Assembly: GCF_000178995.1 (NCBI RefSeq)
Contig: NZ_ADVZ01000001.1
Location: forward strand, 1,026,001 to 1,090,000
DNA length: 64,000 nt
Origin: Afipia sp. 1NLS2
GTDB lineage: Bacteria > Pseudomonadota > Alphaproteobacteria > Rhizobiales > Xanthobacteraceae
Reading direction: 5' to 3'
A program made the position numbers and the translations under genes. Below are positions 1-7,788 of this stretch, piece after piece. Each line of letters starts with the position of its first letter. Position 1 is the first letter of the stretch. The notes beneath the pieces were generated by a model that was given only the letters and a program-made list of their open reading frames with translations, was not told where the DNA came from and did not search any database.

Positions 1-1
1 A

Positions 2-385
2 TTGACGGCTGGAATGGCAGCGTTTCATGGCGGCGCCGGCGTCATCGGCGCCCTGCTCGTCGGCATTGTCGCCGGTGCTCTCACTCTCGGCGTCGGCCAG
101 ATCGCGTTCGCGGTTGTTCGCCCGCTGCCTCTGCGCGCCACCATCGCGGCCGCATTCGCCATACCAGCGGCGATTGCCGGCTATCATGCGGTTCTTGGAC
201 TCTCGCAGATCGGCATCCCATCGCTCGTCTGGCGCGAGGTGTTCGCCTGGATCGGCGCAATCTTTATCGGCGGCACGGCATGGACGCGGATGACGGTCTT
301 CGCGGAGCCGCTCCCGTTGCGGCCTGGCGGGGCGTCACAGGACGGGCCTCAGCCGGTTCTGACCGCTGCGACGCGCAAGGGATGA
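2..385 (+). CDS. Partial membrane protein of unknown function
   Basis: The reading frame is open at the left edge, so the gene is probably cut at its 5' end; the TTG at base 2 need not be the start. The 127 visible residues hold three or four hydrophobic stretches separated by short loops, with a Pro/Gly-rich hydrophilic tail at the C-terminus, so an inner-membrane protein is likely. It lies upstream of the DUF736 gene, a place where ICEs of this kind often carry small unnamed membrane proteins. I do not recognise the family and assign no function. Confidence 0.5.
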   Translation: MTAGMAAFHGGAGVIGALLVGIVAGALTLGVGQIAFAVVRPLPLRATIAAAFAIPAAIAGYHAVLGLSQIGIPSLVWREVFAWIGAIFIGGTAWTRMTVFAEPLPLRPGGASQDGPQPVLTAATRKG

Positions 386-928
386 GCATCGTCCTCGTCG
401 TCGATTGAGGTTGCGTTGACGATCGGGCTTCAGGAACGCGTGCTCAAGTCCCGGAGTATGCGGCCCACGTCGGAAGCGCGCTTCGCCGGCGTCGGAGCGA
501 TCTCTAGCGGCCCATGATCCATCGGGCCGAACGTCCCGGTGCGGCGGTTGCGCGGCAAACGATCCCGCCTTTTCCTACGCCATGGCTTCTTTCTCTACGC
601 CTGAACTCGCCGACATCTTGTGCAGGACAACCGACATTCGCCACGTCTTCTCCCGAGGATGCTGTTCAAGCACGGACGCACCTGGCCTCGTGATGGCCTG
701 ATCTGGCCGAAGACCGGCTGCGCCTCGATCGCCTGAGCCGCAACGACGTCGGATCGACTTTCTTCCCCTGGGCTAAAGCCCATTCCTCGCGAGGCAAGAA
801 AGTCTCACCGCCGTCATCCTCCGCTGCGCTCCGGCCCGCGAGCGGGTGCGTCGTCGATCGTCCCCGGCCCGTCGATCGCCATCGAGGCCGCGGTGGTCGC
901 GGGCTCGAAAACAGCAAGGAGAAGTGAC
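386..928. other. 543-bp stretch without a supported gene
   Basis: No open frame here has convincing protein-like composition or a good ribosome binding site; the frames present look like GC-rich shadows. The last bases carry the strong Shine-Dalgarno AAGGAG of the next gene. The promoter of the DUF736 gene must lie here, but I cannot point to clear -35/-10 boxes. Confidence 0.5.
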
Positions 929-1252
929 ATGGCTAACATCGGTTCTTTCAAGAAGGTCGGCAGCGACTTCCAGGGCGAGATCGTCACCCTGAGCCTCCAG
1001 ACCAAGGGCGTCCGCATCGTGCCCGAGACCAACCGCTCCAACGACAACGCCCCCAGCCACCGGGTTTACGTGGGCCGGGCCGAGATCGGGGCCGCCTGGT
1101 CGAAGCGCTCCAACGAGGGCCGCGACTACCTCTCGCTCAAGCTCGACGATCCGTCCTTCAACGCGCCGATCTTCGCCAACCTCTTCGACGACGAGGACAG
1201 CGAGGGCTACACCCTCATCTGGTCGCGCCCCAGCAAGCGCAACGGCGACTAA
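929..1252 (+). CDS. DUF736 family protein
   Basis: This 107-residue protein begins MANIGSFKK and ends in an acidic segment followed by TLIWSRPS, the hallmark layout of DUF736 (PF05284). DUF736 proteins are small cytoplasmic proteins of unknown function, nearly always carried by proteobacterial conjugative elements. The frame is open 12 codons further upstream, but the ATG at 929 has AAGGAG a few bases before it and matches the usual N-terminus. A strong hairpin terminator follows the stop. It serves here as an ICE backbone marker; the function is unknown. Confidence 0.9.
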   Translation: MANIGSFKKVGSDFQGEIVTLSLQTKGVRIVPETNRSNDNAPSHRVYVGRAEIGAAWSKRSNEGRDYLSLKLDDPSFNAPIFANLFDDEDSEGYTLIWSRPSKRNGD

Positions 1253-1268
1253 GCCGAGCATCTCCGAC

Positions 1269-1299
1269 GCCCCGCCCGGTCCCCCCGGGCGGGGCTTTC
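1269..1299 (+). terminator. Rho-independent terminator after DUF736
   Basis: A perfect 11-bp GC stem (1269-1279 with 1285-1295) closes a 5-nt loop and is followed by a short T run (CTTTCG), 17 bases after the DUF736 stop codon. Confidence 0.75.
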
Positions 1300-1518
1300 G
1301 CACGACAATCAGCACACCCGAGCCGCGCCGCCAGCCGCCTATTCTCATCCAACTTTGCGTCCCGCAGAGCCAGCCGGGGAACGCCGCCGACCCTCGTCGA
1401 TGGCAAAACGCGGGTTCACAGAGACATTGCGGCACCAGAAAGCGACTATGCGGTATCGGGTCGCTTGCGTCCGCATCGTTCTTGCCGCGTGAGCGGCTAC
1501 GCGATCCATCAGCGCTCG

Positions 1519-2061
1519 TTAAAGAATCCCCGTAATCAATCGATCGACCCGCGTCCCTTCCCAGTATAAACCGCGCACGACTGCGACCGCCAAGATACCA
1601 GTCATGACTCCACCGAGCACGTCAGTGAAGTAGTGGGTCCCGACATAGATGCGCGATACGCAAACAAGAAAAGCGCCAATCAAAAACGCAAGCCCTCGCC
1701 ACTTAGGCCCACGGAGCAGGAACGCTCCGGCGATCGCAAAAGTCGCGGTGGCGTGATCGGAGGGAAACGACCAGTCGCTGCTACGGCTGATTATCAAGTG
1801 GCTGACGCCGGCGTCGTAGGGCCGGACCCGATGTACGAACAGGAGAATGACCTGATTCAGGCCGAGGCCGACAATGAACGACAAGCCAGCGGCGATACAC
1901 GTGTGCCTCACATACAGCCTGTCATGCTTACTCCACCATTGCAGCACCACGAGCAAAACCAGCAGAGGTACGCCGTATTGCGTGAGCGAAATCATGATCG
2001 TATCGAGCAAGGCACTTTGGCCCGCAGCCGAATTGATCCATTGCGTAACGGCATTGTCCAT
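1519..2061 (-). CDS. PAP2-family phosphatase (undecaprenyl-diphosphatase-like)
   Basis: This 180-residue membrane protein has the three phosphatase signatures of the PAP2 superfamily in order: HRVRPYDAG, FPSDHATATFA (catalytic His in a PSDH version of PSGH) and SRIYVGTHYFTDVLGG (second catalytic His). Five or six membrane segments are visible. Members of this size usually dephosphorylate undecaprenyl diphosphate or related lipid phosphates at the outer face of the inner membrane. It is the last gene of a leftward unit with chrB, an MFS transporter and DUF2127, 42 bp after the DUF2127 gene. Why a lipid phosphatase sits with a chromate-type regulator is not clear; the substrate is inferred from the family only. 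Confidence 0.88.
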   Translation of the reverse strand: MDNAVTQWINSAAGQSALLDTIMISLTQYGVPLLVLLVVLQWWSKHDRLYVRHTCIAAGLSFIVGLGLNQVILLFVHRVRPYDAGVSHLIISRSSDWSFPSDHATATFAIAGAFLLRGPKWRGLAFLIGAFLVCVSRIYVGTHYFTDVLGGVMTGILAVAVVRGLYWEGTRVDRLITGIL

Positions 2062-2103
2062 CGCGCTTATTTGCTCCTGATCGGATAGATAGGCTTGCTC
2101 AGA

Positions 2104-2580
2104 TCATCGTATCGACAGATGGCGTCTCACGAGCCTGTATTCGTGCCAAATGAGGCCCATCACAAAGACGTCGAAGACGGTAAGGACGACCAGGCCGGCT
2201 CCGTGTGTGTAGGAGAAACGGTAAAGCTGGTAGACGATGAACAGTCCGAGCACGATCAGCGAGGCGGGGTAGGACCAGAGTTTGCCTCTGAGCAATCCAA
2301 CCACCAGGAAGATCTTTACCGCGCCATGACTGAGCAAATAGAAGGCGTAGAAAGTCTTCGTGCCGACCGAGAAGTTCTGGGCCCACGCAAGCAGGTGCGT
2401 CGCAACGAGATCGTGCGGGTCCTCGATAAGTTCGTCCTGAGTGAGCCCGTTGGCGAGGTCCGCGATCGTGTTTGTACTGATGAAGGCCAGTGCAATACCG
2501 CCGAGGCATTCGATGAGCGCGTGAGCTCCCTTAAGCAGGACACTCACTTCGAAGATTTGGTGGATCCGCTGCTCTTTCAT
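2104..2580 (-). CDS. DUF2127 membrane protein
   Basis: This 158-residue protein has about four hydrophobic helices and the DUF2127 pattern: an N-terminal FEVSVLLKGAHALIE segment, a central cytosolic linker and a C-terminal LIWHEYRLVRR. The function of the family is unknown. Its ATG overlaps the stop of the upstream MFS gene by 4 bp (ATGA), which indicates translational coupling and a shared transcript. In alphaproteobacteria DUF2127 genes often accompany metal or oxidative-stress transport genes; a role next to the MFS carrier is inference from position. Confidence 0.8.
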   Translation of the reverse strand: MKEQRIHQIFEVSVLLKGAHALIECLGGIALAFISTNTIADLANGLTQDELIEDPHDLVATHLLAWAQNFSVGTKTFYAFYLLSHGAVKIFLVVGLLRGKLWSYPASLIVLGLFIVYQLYRFSYTHGAGLVVLTVFDVFVMGLIWHEYRLVRRHLSIR

Positions 2581-3842
2581 GCATCCATCGCGACTGAGGG
2601 TCGGCGCAGCAGCTTGCGAACCGAGAGCAATACCGCGAGCGCGAGGATCGACAAAGCCGCACCGACGAAGAATGTGCTACCTGGTCCATGCGCGTCCCAG
2701 AATACCCCCGCGATCACACTGGCGCAGAACTGCGCCAATCCAGAGACGAGGTTGAACATCCCAAACGCGCTCCCCCGGCGATCTGGCTGCGCGGTGTCGG
2801 CGATCAAGGCCGCAAACAGGCCCTGGGTGAAGCCCATATGAAGGCCCCACAGGAGAACACCGACGACGAGCGCGGCCACCCCCGCAGCCTGGGCTAACAC
2901 AAGATCGGCGACGATCAGAATGCAGAGGCCGACAATCAGCATCATTGTCCGGTCCATGCGGTCGGAAAGAGTCCCGACGGGATAAGCCGAGAGTGAATAT
3001 GCGATATTCATCACGACCAGCACGGCTGGCACCAGCATCAGCGGCAGACCGATGGACTGGGCGCGCAGCACCAGAAAGGCCTCACTGAACCGCGAGAGCG
3101 TGAAGATCGCCCCGATGGCAATAACCAACCAGCAAGGCGTGCCTAGGCTGCCGAGATTCCTGAAACCGCCCGGCTCGCGGACACTGCGTGCGTCCTGTTC
3201 TAGTGTGGGCTCGTGTACCGCAATGAGGATCACCCCGACCGATACAAACGCTGGCACGACAGCGATCCAGAAGACCACCGCGAAATGATTGGTGGTCAGC
3301 CACATCAATGCGATTGCGAAGAGCGGGCCTAAAAGGGCTCCCACGGTGTCGAGTGATTGTCTCAGGCCAAAGCTCGCGCCTCGCAGATGTGGGGGACTGA
3401 TGTCAGCTACAAGCGCGTCACGTGGGGCGCCGCGAATACCCTTGCCCAGGCGGTCGATGAATCGCGCGGCCACGAGCCAGCCAACAACGGAGGCAAGTGG
3501 AAAGATCAGCTTGGTACAAGCCGAAAGTCCATATCCGAACGTCGCAAGGGCTTTGCGCCTGCCAAGCCTATCGCTGAGCGCTCCTGAGAAGATCCTCGTG
3601 ATCTGTCCCGTAGCCTCGGCGATGCCCTCAATGAAACCGACGGTAAGCGCCGAGGTGCCGAGCACCGTCACGAGATACAGCGGCAAGAGCGCGTGGATCA
3701 TCTCGGATGAGATGTCCATGAACATCGAGACGAAGCCGAGTGCCCACACTCCGGTCGGAATCGCATTGCGGCTGCTTCTACCGTCCGACGCACGGACAGC
3801 CGCAGCCCCTGCTCCTAGATCGGCTTCATTGGTTCTCGCCAT
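2577..3842 (-). CDS. MFS transporter
   Basis: This protein of about 421 residues has twelve predicted membrane segments and MFS signature stretches, including GALSDRLGRRKAL (motif A, loop 2-3) and a repeat-like GTLSDRMDR in the second half. Family knowledge puts it at the inner membrane as a proton-driven carrier, probably an exporter. I start it at the ATG at 3842, because the frame's upstream start at 3851 is a TTG. Its first 17 bases overlap the end of chrB, so the two are co-translated. The substrate is not visible; the chrB neighbour suggests an oxyanion or other toxic compound, but a classical ChrA chromate transporter fold is absent. Confidence 0.85.
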   Translation of the reverse strand: MARTNEADLGAGAAAVRASDGRSSRNAIPTGVWALGFVSMFMDISSEMIHALLPLYLVTVLGTSALTVGFIEGIAEATGQITRIFSGALSDRLGRRKALATFGYGLSACTKLIFPLASVVGWLVAARFIDRLGKGIRGAPRDALVADISPPHLRGASFGLRQSLDTVGALLGPLFAIALMWLTTNHFAVVFWIAVVPAFVSVGVILIAVHEPTLEQDARSVREPGGFRNLGSLGTPCWLVIAIGAIFTLSRFSEAFLVLRAQSIGLPLMLVPAVLVVMNIAYSLSAYPVGTLSDRMDRTMMLIVGLCILIVADLVLAQAAGVAALVVGVLLWGLHMGFTQGLFAALIADTAQPDRRGSAFGMFNLVSGLAQFCASVIAGVFWDAHGPGSTFFVGAALSILALAVLLSVRKLLRRPSVAMDA

Positions 3843-4368
3843 GGGCCTCAAAAACCTGCCGTGCGTAAGCGTCGAGAAGTTCCTCGCAGCCCTTCAAGCG
3901 CGCAGCGGCCTCCTGAGCTAGCGTTCCGCCGTAGAAATCGAGCTTACGGATTTTGTCGAGCCAACTCTGGAGTTTCTTGAGGTCGGTGTCCTCTTCCTCC
4001 AGTTCCGCATAAGTGAACTTGTTCGTGGCCCGCTCTTTGGCGATCTCAGCCTCGAACCCGGCGCACCGGCCGATAAATTCTCGGTATTGCTCGTCACGAT
4101 CTGCTTTGAAACGGCCGACGACCTTGTCATCCTGCGCCTGATCGAGCGCGACTGTCTCCAGGATCACCGCCTCACCACCCATCCCGGCGATGTCGTTTTC
4201 CAACATCTTCAGCCGCCGCACATGGTCGTCCGTCTTGGGCAGCAGGCAAACGCCGTTTTGAAGATAGATCGCGCCCATACCCTTCAGGCGGCGCCATAGA
4301 GCGATCCGTTTTGCGGAGGGCTCGGGTGGAACCTTATAGGTTAGGAGAAGCCACGGCGGTGTTGCCAT
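3826..4368 (-). CDS. chrB: ChrB N-terminal-domain protein (chromate-resistance regulator type)
   Basis: This 180-residue protein starts PPWLLLTYKVPPEPSAKR and continues WRRLKGMGAIYLQNGVCLLP, the diagnostic N-terminal pattern of ChrB proteins. These are metal/oxyanion-responsive regulators of chromate resistance operons in proteobacteria. Only the N-terminal domain is present; long ChrB proteins also have a C-terminal domain of about 130 residues. The gene leads a leftward unit with an MFS carrier instead of the usual chrA. A perfect dyad 13 bp upstream of its ATG is a likely autoregulatory site. The sensing of chromate specifically is inferred from the family. Confidence 0.82.
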   Translation of the reverse strand: MATPPWLLLTYKVPPEPSAKRIALWRRLKGMGAIYLQNGVCLLPKTDDHVRRLKMLENDIAGMGGEAVILETVALDQAQDDKVVGRFKADRDEQYREFIGRCAGFEAEIAKERATNKFTYAELEEEDTDLKKLQSWLDKIRKLDFYGGTLAQEAAARLKGCEELLDAYARQVFEAHGENQ

Positions 4369-4380
4369 GAGTGCATTGTA

Positions 4381-4396
4381 TGTAACGGTGGTTACA
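4381..4396. promoter_or_regulatory. Palindromic operator upstream of chrB
   Basis: TGTAAC-GGTG-GTTACA is a perfect 6-bp dyad with a 4-bp spacer, 13 bp before the chrB start codon. Its place over the expected promoter/leader of the chrB-MFS-DUF2127-PAP2 unit fits an autoregulatory repressor site. Binding by ChrB itself is inference. Confidence 0.5.
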
Positions 4397-4741
4397 AGTC
4401 AATACGAACGGTCGCACGAGATAAGCGTACGAACGTCGCCCTGCATCGGGCGCTGACCCTGGTGTTAATTGCTGGCCTCCGGGGGATGTCTTTCGACTGT
4501 TGGCAAGCGCGCCCGCCTCACAGCGCCGACCTTGTCATAAATAACCAGCAGTCCAGCGATGGCCGTGCCTACAACGGCAACTGAGCCAGCCCATTTGTAG
4601 GCAGCACACCTCTTTCCTGCCCCAACTGAGCCGTCGTGCACACGCGAACAGTCAGTCCGCGAATCACTCGGCTCCCTGTGGGTCACCGACCCTCGCGGAT
4701 CGACGTTTCCGCGCTCATAGGGCGGTTGCAGCGCTATAAGG

Positions 4742-4756
4742 CGACTATTATAGTCG
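4742..4756. promoter_or_regulatory. Palindrome upstream of the short HTH regulator
   Basis: CGACTA-TTA-TAGTCG is a perfect dyad 43 bp before the ATG of the HTH gene and is AT-rich against a GC-rich background. The wider gap (4369-4798, 430 bp) between chrB and the HTH gene otherwise shows no supported coding sequence. The dyad is a candidate operator for the HTH protein's own control. Confidence 0.45.
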
Positions 4757-4798
4757 TATTTCTGGTGCGCGCAGATCGTCTGTCGGAGGTGATCATGA

Positions 4799-5077
4799 AT
4801 GATCACCGGCCGACAAGTTCGGGCCGCGCGAGCCTTGCTGAATTGGAAGCAGGAGATGCTCGCCGAGAAAGCCCTGGTGGCCCTAACCGCCCTGAAGCGT
4901 CTGGAGTCCGAAAGGCAGCTCCAGGTGCACGAGGGCACGCGCGACCAGGTGCGCCGTGTTCTAGAAGCCGCTGGAATCCTGTTCGTCGAATCCGACCGTG
5001 GCCGCGGCGTCATGCTCCTCCACGAGGCAGAGCCGGCAACGCGACCAGCCAGACGACCGGCGACCTTGAAACGATGA
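4799..5077 (+). CDS. Short helix-turn-helix (XRE-like) regulator
   Basis: This 92-residue protein begins MITGRQVRAARALLNWKQE and continues with LAEKALVALTALKRLESE, the pattern of the short alphaproteobacterial XRE-type DNA-binding proteins, followed by a tail ending FVESDRGRGVMLL. GGAGG lies about ten bases before the ATG at 4799; an overlapping ATG at 4795 opens a frame without protein-like composition. It is probably a repressor that helps control expression or excision of the element. The palindrome at 4742-4756 is a plausible target. The specific regulon is unknown. Confidence 0.75.
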   Translation: MITGRQVRAARALLNWKQEMLAEKALVALTALKRLESERQLQVHEGTRDQVRRVLEAAGILFVESDRGRGVMLLHEAEPATRPARRPATLKR

Positions 5078-5127
5078 AGCTGGTTTGTGTTAACGTTTAG
5101 GAAACCCTATGCACCCGGGGAGCCTTG

Positions 5128-5406
5128 ATGCAGTCACCGCCCTTGGACCCGCCCGTCGAGGATTTCGCGCCGAAGACCGCCGTGCTGACGGGCTACGACG
5201 AAAAGCATCTGGTGACCTATCTGCGGCTTCTCGACGCCGATGCGGATGGCGCCGACTGGAAGGAAGTGGCGAAGATCGTCCTGCACATCGATCCCGCGCG
5301 TGAGCCTGATCGTGCACGGCGCGCCTGGGAAAGCCACCTCGCCCGCGCCCGATGGATGACGGAGAAGGGCTATCGCCATCTCCTCGAAGGCGGCGCGCCA
5401 CATTGA
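5128..5406 (+). CDS. DUF2285-type small DNA-binding protein
   Basis: This 92-residue protein carries TGYDEKHLVTYLRLLDAD, then a helical middle and the C-terminal ARWMTEKGYRHLLEGGAP, which resembles the DUF2285 region found in short ICE proteins of Hyphomicrobiales. I start it at ATG 5128; the codon before it in frame is a TTG. A GGGGAG ribosome site precedes it. It sits between the XRE-like regulator and the larger DUF6499/DUF2285 gene, the usual order in these elements. The biochemical role is not known. Confidence 0.7.
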   Translation: MQSPPLDPPVEDFAPKTAVLTGYDEKHLVTYLRLLDADADGADWKEVAKIVLHIDPAREPDRARRAWESHLARARWMTEKGYRHLLEGGAPH

Positions 5407-5529
5407 CTTTGGTTCCGTGCGCCAGCGGCAACGTGTGTTGCCGGCTCAGTCTGTTTCGGAGCGCTACTTTGACGCGCATCCTCTCGGCTGACCCGCAATT
5501 GCGGCTGTTGGTGAGAGGAGACATTGTCC

Positions 5530-6301
5530 ATGGCTCGCGCCGATTGGCGATCGGCGAGCGCGTATGAGGAGCTCCGGCCGCTCGACGCGCCTGCCTTCGC
5601 TTACGAGTTTCTTCGCCGCAATCCCGAGTTCCTGGCGGAGCATGCCCGGCTGAAGCGCATGAGCCGGAAGCGGGTGCTCGAGACCGCCGAGATAGAGGAA
5701 TTCTCCCAGCGCTGGGGGGTGCGATTTCAAGCGCGGCTTAGATTCCGCGCGACACGGCGACGTTCTCTGGACGGTCCAGACGCTCCCGAGCGTGGTGACC
5801 CTGACCAAAACCCCGGGCGGCCTCGCCAATCCTAGACTCGGCCTCGACGCGCGCAGCCTTCAATCCATTCTCACAGTCGACGACGAAGATCAGGTCGTCG
5901 CGTTGCGCGGCGCACGCCTGCGGCTTCACCGCGAAGGCGAGGTCGGCGACCAGGTCGCCGTTTTCCTGCCGCTCGACCAGCTCTTCGACATCCGTGCCGA
6001 CGCCGCACTGCGCCTGTGGCGCGCGCTGACCGGGCGCACGCCAGGCCCCGACCCCGGCGCGCTCACGCCCGAACGGCGCGGCCGGCTCATCCTCGCGCTG
6101 CGCGCGCTGGATGGCCGGCTTGAACGCGCGACCTATCCCGAGATCGCCGCCGTTCTGTTCGATACCGCCCCCATCTCCAAGCGCGATTGGATTTCGCACG
6201 AGTTGCGTGATCAGACGGGACGGATCGTCCGGCTCGGATTCTCGATGATGCGCGGCGGATATCGCCGCCTTCTGCTTCATCCGTATCGCCGCCGGGTCTA
6301 G
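5530..6301 (+). pseudogene. DUF6499-DUF2285 regulator split by a one-base frameshift
   Basis: The N-terminal part (5530 to about 5719) reads MARADWRSASAYEELRPLD and FAYEFLRRNPEFL, the DUF6499 signature. It goes out of frame at a run of six G (5714-5719). Dropping one G restores a continuous reading ...RWGCDFKRGLDSARHGDVLW... into the second open frame, which runs to 6301 and has the DUF2285 C-terminus ending GFSMMRGGYRRLLLHP. The repaired protein is about 256 residues, the normal family length. Either this is a real inactivating (or slippage-prone) mutation or a homopolymer sequencing error; the 6-G run makes the latter plausible. These proteins are ICE-borne, probably DNA-binding regulators. 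The start is the ATG at 5530 because the upstream in-frame codon is TTG. Confidence 0.8.
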
Positions 6302-6433
6302 CGCTCCGACTATCCGGATGCGCTCTCGCCACCCGGCGAGATCGCCCTATTTCGGACCGGCCCCCATCCGCCACCGTGATCGCTGACAGCCGCCGTCATC
6401 CGACGGAAGCCCACACGATCACGGAGGTATCCG

Positions 6434-6718
6434 ATGTCCACCAATCTCGCAGGTCTGCCGCCGCGCTACCTGCGCACGCCAGAAGCTTCTCGCTTCGTCG
6501 GCCTCTCCATCCGCACGCTCGAGAAGCATCGCATCTACGGCACGGGGCCGCGTTATTCGAAGCTCGGCGGCCGCGTCGTTTACCGTATCGAGGATCTTCA
6601 GGCCTGGGTCGACGCCGCCGCCAAGGCGTCGACTTCCGACCCTGGCAAGGTCGTCGTGCTGCCGGCGCGGCGTCACACGCCGGCCGAGCTCGAACAAGCC
6701 CGCCAGCCGCGCCGCTGA
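6434..6718 (+). CDS. AlpA/excisionase-like helix-turn-helix protein
   Basis: This 94-residue protein has RYLRTPEASRFVGLSIRTLEKHRIYGTGPRYSKLGGRVVYRIEDLQAWV split over residues 9-57, the winged-helix pattern of MerR-like AlpA/excisionase (HTH_17) proteins. The C-terminus is a basic tail. ACGGAGG lies six bases before the ATG. In ICEs of this type the gene immediately precedes the replication initiator, as here (12-bp gap). It likely controls expression of the repA-parA block or acts as a recombination directionality factor; which of the two cannot be told from sequence. Confidence 0.85.
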   Translation: MSTNLAGLPPRYLRTPEASRFVGLSIRTLEKHRIYGTGPRYSKLGGRVVYRIEDLQAWVDAAAKASTSDPGKVVVLPARRHTPAELEQARQPRR

Positions 6719-6729
6719 GCTTCCACCTC

Positions 6730-7788
6730 ATGTCAGCGCGCCACCGCACACGCTCCGAACGCGAGCAGCTCGAATTGTTTCGGGCGCTGCCAGGCGATCT
6801 CGCGCCGCGCGACGCACAGGACCTCATGGCCTACCCGTTCTTCTCGCTCGCCAAGACGCATCGCACGACGCCGATCGACTACCGGATGAACGACATCGCC
6901 ATCCGTGTCGAAGCGGTGCCCGAGCACGGCATGGCGACCATCTGGGACGCCGACGTTCTGATCTGGGCCGCGTCGCAAATCGTCCAGGCACGCGACTCCG
7001 GTCTGCGCACGTCGCGTCTCATGGCCGCCACGCCCTATGAGATACTCACGTTCATCGGCCGCGGCACCAGCGTGCGCGATTATCACCGCCTGAAGGCCGC
7101 GTTCGACCGGCTGCAGTCGACCACCGTTGCCACGTCGCTACGCCAGGCGAGCGAGCGGCGCATGCACCGCTTCTCCTGGATCAATGAATGGACCGAGCAC
7201 GCCGACGCGCACGGAAACGCCGCCGGCATCGATCTTATCGTGCCGGACTGGTTCTATCGCGCTGTCCTCGACGATGCGCTCGTGCTGACAATCGACCGCG
7301 CGTATTTCGGGCTGACGGGCGGACTGGAGCGTTGGCTTTATCGCCTGGTCCGCAAGCACGCCGGTAAGCAGCGTGCAGGCTGGCGGTTCGATTTCCGTCA
7401 TCTCCATGCGAAGTCGGCGAGCCTCTCGCCGTTCAAGCGTTTCGCGTTCGAACTACGCGACATCGCGCGCCGCCAGCCGCTGCCAGGTTATCGCCTCGGC
7501 ATCGATCGCGCGAACGGCGGCCGCGAACTGCTCGCCTTCGTCAGCGAGACGTCTCTGTCCACAAGGCCCTGTGGACAAGCTGTGGAAGCGATCGTGCTAT
7601 CGGGAACCGCGAGGCACGTGCCATCAGGAACTGCGCCCTCGTGCTATCAGGAACCGAAGGCGGCATTTTCTCCAAGCGGGTCAACTGCTTCCGAGCCGCC
7701 TAACTTAGAGTCTAACGAAGAATCTAACTCTTCTGTTGTTGGCGGCGCGCTCGGCCGGGGAAAAGCCGGGAAGGAGGAGCGGCGGTGA
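6730..7788 (+). CDS. repA: Replication initiator protein A
   Basis: This 352-residue protein carries the RPA-family pattern (PF10134): DLMAYPFFSLAKTHRT near residue 30, the central IWDADVLIWAASQIVQA, TPYEILTFIGRGTS and a C-terminal GLERWLYRLVRKHAGKQ region. It likely binds repeats in the element and starts its replication after excision. The gene starts at ATG 6730, 12 bp after the AlpA-like gene, and its TGA overlaps the GTG of parA. The last 75 codons are low-complexity and encode, at the DNA level, a DnaA-box-like palindrome and three iteron-like repeats (7556-7656), so the probable origin lies inside the gene. An open frame reaches further upstream (to 6376) but has shadow composition. 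Confidence 0.9.
   Translation: MSARHRTRSEREQLELFRALPGDLAPRDAQDLMAYPFFSLAKTHRTTPIDYRMNDIAIRVEAVPEHGMATIWDADVLIWAASQIVQARDSGLRTSRLMAATPYEILTFIGRGTSVRDYHRLKAAFDRLQSTTVATSLRQASERRMHRFSWINEWTEHADAHGNAAGIDLIVPDWFYRAVLDDALVLTIDRAYFGLTGGLERWLYRLVRKHAGKQRAGWRFDFRHLHAKSASLSPFKRFAFELRDIARRQPLPGYRLGIDRANGGRELLAFVSETSLSTRPCGQAVEAIVLSGTARHVPSGTAPSCYQEPKAAFSPSGSTASEPPNLESNEESNSSVVGGALGRGKAGKEERR
7556..7578. other. DnaA-box-like inverted repeat in the 3' end of repA
   Basis: TGTCCACA-AGGCCC-TGTGGACA is a perfect 8-bp inverted repeat. The right arm read on the minus strand with one more base gives TTGTCCACA, one mismatch from the E. coli DnaA box TTATCCACA. It lies 16 bp before three iteron-like repeats, a layout typical of iteron origins. 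Confidence 0.55.
7594..7656 (+). repeat. Three iteron-like direct repeats inside repA
   Basis: Three 16-bp copies of GTGCYATCRGGAACYG lie at 7594-7609, 7618-7633 and 7641-7656, spaced 24 and 23 bp start to start, about two helical turns. Copies 1 and 3 differ at one position; copy 2 has two further changes. Equal spacing on one face of the helix and the position in the initiator gene fit binding sites for RepA. They are part of the coding frame (translated LSGTARHVPSGTAP). Confidence 0.7.
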
